Of a stretch of 64,000 nucleotides of DNA, positions 57,917 through 64,000 are shown piece by piece. Both the position numbers and the translations under genes were made by a program. The stretch lies in assembly GCF_910592395.1 (NCBI RefSeq), contig NC_088324.1:10318953-10382952 (forward strand). The letters are read 5' to 3'. Source of the DNA: Lineus longissimus (taxonomy: Eukaryota; Nemertea; Pilidiophora; Heteronemertea; Lineidae). Under the pieces are notes generated by a model. It searched no databases, was not told the DNA's origin, and saw only the letters and a program-made list of their open reading frames with translations. The first letter of the stretch is position 1. Every line of letters starts with the position of its first letter.

Positions 57917-59954
57917 ACTTATCAGGTTATTCATATAGAAATACGTAAAAAAGTATATTTTGCATATTTTGTGATTTACATGGCACTCGGAATTATGTTA
58001 ATTGCACCAACTAATTCGCTACCGCAACTCTTATCAAATATCTATCAGCTTTAGACTACAAAACTAATTTGCCTTCATGTGGTTGTTGATAAAATACTGT
58101 TTCGTTCAAAATATTTTGGCACGAAGAGTTAATGGTAGTTATCAAATTGTTCACACATAATCTAAACAAGTCATGTTGTCAATGTGTATTTACACTTAAT
58201 CAATCCATGATAACCGTCCATCTCTCAAATTTGACCAAGCGTCGGCGATAATGTCATATACATAATTACATAATAATTTGGATTATATCCCGATTAAATA
58301 GCCCTTATCGTGGTCATCAAACGCTTGTCCAAACGCTTGTCCTATTAGGTCCTGGAAGAGCAATTCCCCGTTTCTTTCTCCTGTAAGCCGAACTAAAATA
58401 CACTTAGTTGGCATTATAATTACGGCTTTATATGTATAGACAGACATTGCCGAACGGCCCAATTTTTTTCGGGTATGTTTTTCTGGTAAAGCATATAAAA
58501 CAGTAAGTTTGCAATGCTGTTTGTGATTTAAACTAGACAACACAATGCAAGCAAAAAATCATATACTGAAGACCTTTAAATTATCAAAATCGTGAGATAA
58601 TGGAGAAAATATGAGACCTATTTGTTTGGCCTAAACTAGAAATTGTCACACTCGCGATGACTGGTGCATGTATAGCGTAGAGTGGTCAGTGTCACTGTCG
58701 GGTTTCTAAAGAATTCTCATATTTCCCGCTGGAATATCGGTATCCTATTGTTTCCGTGAATACGTTGATGTTGATATATTCGGTTGAGGATGTGTATTCT
58801 ATCTATCGGAATTATAATTGGCAAATATGGTTAATTAGCAAATTAGTTAATTAACTATAACTATATAACTGGACAACAGGGTTTTATTTGCGTACACCCA
58901 GTTATCGTCTTGTGGACGACAACATTGATATACGGACTAGAAGTGCAGTGCGCTAATTCGTGGCTGACTCCCAGTGGCATGAGCCGGTGCGTTAGTGAAT
59001 TATATGTAATTTATTGATTTAGTAATTTTTCCGCAGGATATCGTTCTATATGAATAGCACCAATTTTTAGAACGGGTGGACCAAAGCATTTTTCTCAGCT
59101 TCAAATACTGGACATCACTCGGGTCATTTTAATAGAGATGGCCGTTAATGGTAGTGTATACACTCTTAGACATAAATATTTCTCAGCTTTTGTAAAAACT
59201 TTAAGGGCTCATTGGCAGAGGCAAAATACATGCCCTTATATTAGAGGTTTTCATCAAAATAAGAACCTATTGGTTCCAGATAATCAAAATAAATGAAAGA
59301 TAATTAGTACATGTCACACCAGAAAGCGGAAGTCAGGGTTCTAGAATAATTTGAAAACCCATGTAACCATTTCGTTGTTTCTTCCCTTTCATATAAACAA
59401 ACAACTGTCTAATCTACTGCATAAGGATTTTAGATACTTTGTCAATTTGGTCATTTCATAGAATGAAATATGTGCGCATAAGTAATGATTATATATACAT
59501 AAACACTCCCATTCTGTATCATTGGAGACGCTGATGCGGTGTTGAGTGCGTTCACATTATCGATCGCTGACAAAGATACCTCCCTCGTTTATGATATGCG
59601 CGATGAGCAAAATGCAGCCGTATATACTGCGATTGGCGTTCGTCTATTAAGTCTGTTTCGTAGAGAATTCTACAGATTACATGTACGAAAGACTGACTTT
59701 TTGATCAAAAAGTATGATTCGCGTTCCATTCTGTAGTCAGTTGTATCCAGTGTAAGGTTGTGTATTGAATATTTAAACGGGCCCACCTCGATCCTGCCTT
59801 TACCATCTCTGTCTCCCTTTAAGAATCTCAACCAACAATTTACATGTACATGTAGTTCGTTTCGTTATTTTTCAAGTATGATTGCTTTTCCATTTCCAGC
59901 GTATCGTTGCGCCATCAGGGCACTCTTTTATCACGTAATACAGACGCATCACTC

Positions 59955-60018
59955 ATGGACACGAATTGTAATTATCCGCCGTCACATATGAAGAATCAGA
60001 ACTATCAGATTAACTCAG
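59955..60018 (+). CDS. Candidate first coding exon of a gene leaving the window
   Basis: An exon from about 59900 (acceptor catttccag) contains ATG at 59955 and 21 codons starting MDTNCNYPPSH, ending with AACTCAG|GTGAGT in phase 1. The upstream part is untranslated. It would follow the promoter and noncoding exon at 56632-56820. No downstream exon was identified before 64000, so the product cannot be named. Confidence 0.35.
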
Positions 60019-63000
60019 GTGAGTCAAACTTATTTACGAATAACGACCTACAAACACATGAGCAATTGATGTGTCAAGCGCTATCTTAATCGCGTGTATG
60101 GTGCTGCAACTGGCTTTGGGGAGTGGGAGGCCCAGACCTGAGAATATTCTCCAGGACAACCAAGAGGATACTCAGCCAAAACAATGATGATACCATCATA
60201 AACGCTGGGCTAGAATTAGGTTAGCCTTAACACAGAATCTGTTCCACCAACAGATTTCATTATCTCCTGGCGTCTTATTGTGCCCGGACGAATTGTAAAA
60301 GATTTTGTTTTACCTTGTATTATTGCTTAGAGATGTGAAATGTGTCTCTAAAAATACTACTTTTCATATCTGTAACAGCCCCATTGACACTATATTATAA
60401 TAAATTGAATTGAATATGTTACAACAGTCCATGCAGTTACTTGCAATATTTGATGAAAACGAATGATTCGAGACAATCCAAACGTGAAGTCTGACACATA
60501 ACTACAGGCAAACCTCGTATATTGTTATAATGCCACTGATAGAAGATATTTTACTATTTAAGTTCAATACAGCCATGGTTGTTGAACGTGATCAAATCTC
60601 CAGTCAATATTTGCGGAAATCTTTCTGAGTTTGTAGAAGAACCCGATATGACTTAGTAAACCAGTGCACCTGAGTTGGCCTGTATCAGAGATAGCAAACT
60701 GAATATGCAACACAAAATAAAACAAAGGCTATGTCGCAATGAAATGCGAATTTAATTGAAATAATCGAAATACAAATGAATTAAATGTTCAAAGTGCCAT
60801 CAAAATTCCGATATTCAAGTGTAAGTTGTCCGTTGATATTGGTGCCGGTGTGTATCTGACCAACTATTTTACCAAAAGGCTCGCTTGATTATACCAGTGC
60901 TAGTACCATTCCGGTACAAGCAGCATTGGCATTTTGTTAGTGGCATTGGCAATTTCTTTCTAATACCAATCAAAAAGGCTTTCCCAAAATAATCTCAAAA
61001 TGCGCCTAATTTTTCATCACGTCGTATCCCATCAGATGATGTCCTATTTTGCGGGGAAATGATAAGTTGCAATAAGTGAAACAATGCTAAGTTTACGATA
61101 AGAATACTTAGTAGTACAGAAGTGTAAAAATCACCTTTTGTTTTGACCTGATTTTCTCTAGTATGGCAATTTTGGGTGGTTATTAAGAGAAGCGAAGGCA
61201 CCACAAAATGTTGCAAATTGCAACTCGCAGAATACAAAGTGGATTATCATTCGAATTTTCTCATGCAGCGGGTAAAAATGACTATCAATCTTTTTTGGAA
61301 AAGATTTTGAGAAATTTTTCAACTATTTACCTTCCCATAATGTGCACACACTTTACTTTCAGGAGGACCCTACATTCTGCTTAGACCTGATTTGAAGAAA
61401 ACACAACCATAATAGAATTACGACATGTTTTGATAACATATCAACGATTTAAAGGGAAATATTTCCCCTGCTTAGCACCTGTGAAATTCCAACGCCATTA
61501 ATGCCACCCTTAGAAGCTAAAATCCCAAGCACATAATATAAAGGAATATTTCCCAAATGCACCCCAGCCTTTTCGTCAATTTCGTTTGAAACGAAAAGCC
61601 CGTACATTTGAGCGGTGCGTCAACTATCTCACGGACCATTAGGTCCCCGTTATTCTTGTTAAACTTGCGTAAGAAATCACCTCCTTCTTTGCCAACTTGG
61701 GACCCTTTCCCTTTCTTCTCGTGTCAAAACTGGGAGCTTAGTACCATGCACTTCACATCTAAGCCCACTCGAGATTGGACCGTTATAAGCCAAGTTAAAA
61801 AACGTCCTTCGATGCGGGTCCTTCGCGCTGAAGGTTTTGATGAAAACGCGTCTGGCCATTTAAACTAAATAAAGCTGTTATTCGTTGGGAGGTGCTAGTA
61901 CATCAAGAGGCTTTTAGGGGCATTCTCCGGTGTTTTAAGGGCCTAAGATCACTTTAAACCCCTTTCATTGTTTACAAACATACGCATCGCCTGGCTGAAT
62001 AAAAAGACTTAAAAAGGGACCGAGGATAAAGCAGGCCTCTTCAAAGAACCCCTTAATGGGTTTAGCTCCAAAGTGCTGTTGAATGCTTTTAATGTAAGAT
62101 TGTGTCCAGGGTGGGCAGTCTCTCATCAGATAATCCGTCAAAGACACGGACGTACAGCTCCATTAACTTCAGGAAAGGGAAAAGAGGATAAGAAACACAC
62201 AGACATGATTTTACGTCATAAACAACATGGCCGTCAGCGACAGTCGCCCACGGGCAGTTCGATTGACAGGTTTTTGGCAGATTTGGAAGTAGGCTTAAAT
62301 CCATTTCGAAGGGTGAAGCTTTAACCACTACGCGCCAACGACGACTGAGGTGGTAATTTCGAACTGATGGTTACAAGTTCTTCCAGTGCTTAAGGGGTTA
62401 AAACAATGTAATCAGTTTAATTGAAGAGCATGATACAGTGGCAAGAGTACAATTGAAATAGTGCATTTGTTTGGTCACCGTATCTTAGCAACATAATCAC
62501 AGCTTAGACGTGAGGTTCCGTGAGAATGTCAGGGAGCGGGACAGCTGTCAGGCTGTGTTCAACAACCTGGGATGTAGGATTTGTTGTGGGTCAAATTTGC
62601 CTTACAAGCTTTTCAGCACAATCGCTCAATCCACGCAGTGAGCACTGATGAGATGTCCCAGTCCAATATACCATACACTTTCCTAAAAAATTATATCGTT
62701 ACGCGTGGGCAAAGCTACAAGTACGGTGGACTGCGTTACGCGTGAGCAAATCTACGGTGAACTGAAATGACGCAGCCGTCAGACTTTCCCCAGTGTTTTA
62801 TTGCCGTCATCAAAATGCCACTACCGCTAATCAGAATCAGATTTCTATACCACGTGCCCAGTTTTAAAAACAAATATACTTGACAGTTAAATGTAATGTA
62901 GATTTTGAATCAGGGGACTAGGTTGTACTAAAAAAAAATATAAAATGAAATAGTCGTGATACGAAACTATCAGAAAAAATTACAAACTCAGCATGGATCA

Positions 63001-64000
63001 ATGATCTTTGTGTAGCTTAATGGACGAATTAAACGCTTAATAAATGCGCACGTGCATGCAACAATTACTGCATATAAAATGCAAAATCACGCACTGTACC
63101 GATTCCGGTAGGGGTATCCTGCAGTTCCGGTTGAAACCCGGCGTTCGGTAATCGATTCAAAAATCGAAGTTTCAATTCGGTTTATATAAACAAGGAGATA
63201 ATTCATTCATTTTGGTAATTATGAAAATACTCTAATGACCAATTATGAAGTTTTTCATTTTATTGTTAAAACTTCTGGAGAAATTAAAGGGTTTTGATTT
63301 AGAAATAGTTCTAGTTTGCAAGTCAAGACATGAGACGGATATGATTAAGTCAAACTCCAAAACACTTGCCATCAATATAATATCATGATTTATGGCTGAC
63401 GTAAACTTCTTATTACAATTTTCAAAACCGTGTTTGCATACACGTACAGAGATTCAAGAGACGACCGTAATTCAGTCTAAGCTTGTGAAGTCGGAACCGG
63501 ATTTGGAAGAACGAGCACTAATCGCCTATTGAAAATGAAAACGTCCCGGCAAGTTTGTTTTCGGCGCGTACGGTCGTCATTTGTAACACTCCATAAACTA
63601 CCCATTAAAAATCTCAACACATCACTGATTTAGTCACTGGTGTTTGACTGACTGAATAAATAATTAGAAAAACTTTCCAATAGGACAGCTGGGAATATCA
63701 TATCACCGCGAATGTCAGTTATCATTGCTTCACCTGCATGTCCACTGCTTTTTATCGCAAGATCGTTTAATATGTTATCATGTATGACGTCCTGATGCAT
63801 ACGGTATATTGATATTATCACGGACTTCGAAACAAAGTCGCGGATTTTGCGAATGACTACGATTCGCAAAAAATCCACGAACAAAATTCTTTCGTATGGA
63901 GAGAGAGAGATTTGTAAATACGAATAATATATTGAAATCGCACGAAACGCAGGAGCAAAACTGGCGGTTTACATTACCCCTAATCAGCACAGCATGCAGA
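60019..64000. other. No gene recognised; probable intron or intergenic DNA
   Basis: AT-rich sequence with many short, mutually overlapping frames on both strands and no domain or splice logic. If the exon ending at 60018 is real, this stretch would be its following intron. Confidence 0.35.

Noticed and set aside
59539-59736. 65-codon plus-strand frame
   Set aside because: No ATG at a sensible place, no acceptor and no similarity to anything known to me.

Overview
This window reads as nuclear DNA from an invertebrate animal. Genes are split by many short GT-AG introns on both strands, intergenic DNA is AT-rich, poly(A) signals follow several stop codons, and the proteins are of animal type: kelch, ribosomal eL28, ZNHIT2, a Dusty-type GTPase/kinase, Mab-21, an ionotropic glutamate receptor and a class A GPCR. 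Nothing bacterial or viral was seen, and there are no operons or CRISPR arrays. A marine bilaterian, perhaps a lophotrochozoan, is a guess from overall style and not a proven placement. All gene models were built by hand from reading frame, splice-site phase and protein family logic.

Left part (1-17 kb, mostly housekeeping). The 3' half of a kelch-repeat gene (+) is followed by a convergent gene (-) for a small protein made of three tandem MLLE/PABC domains with no RRMs. Next come RPL28 (+, three coding exons) and ZNHIT2 (-, ten coding exons, 488 aa). A minisatellite and a decayed leucine-rich-like pseudogene lie between RPL28 and ZNHIT2.

Middle part (17-31.5 kb). A shared 530-bp upstream region separates ZNHIT2 from a 920-aa Dusty/DSTYK-like protein. 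Its N-terminal GTPase motifs are intact, but its kinase domain has lost key catalytic residues. Directly downstream on the same strand is a 452-aa Mab-21/cGAS-like protein whose nucleotidyltransferase acids also look lost. Then comes a 483-aa ionotropic glutamate receptor without an amino-terminal domain. The two neighbouring degenerate enzymes form the most system-like arrangement here, but a functional link is only inferred.

Right part (31.5-64 kb, gene-poor and repeat-rich). It holds candidate orphan exons at 35.3-37.0 kb, a duplicated repeat with a 460-bp insertion at 38-41 kb, a 0.56-kb foldback at 42.2-42.7 kb, and a possible small minus-strand gene with RFX X-box motifs in its last intron. 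Further right are a secreted precursor with an acidic pro-region and a very cationic Trp/Arg-rich C-terminal peptide (49.3-51.6 kb), an intronless class A GPCR (52.3-53.3 kb), and a probable promoter plus first coding exon of a gene that leaves the window (56.6-60.0 kb).
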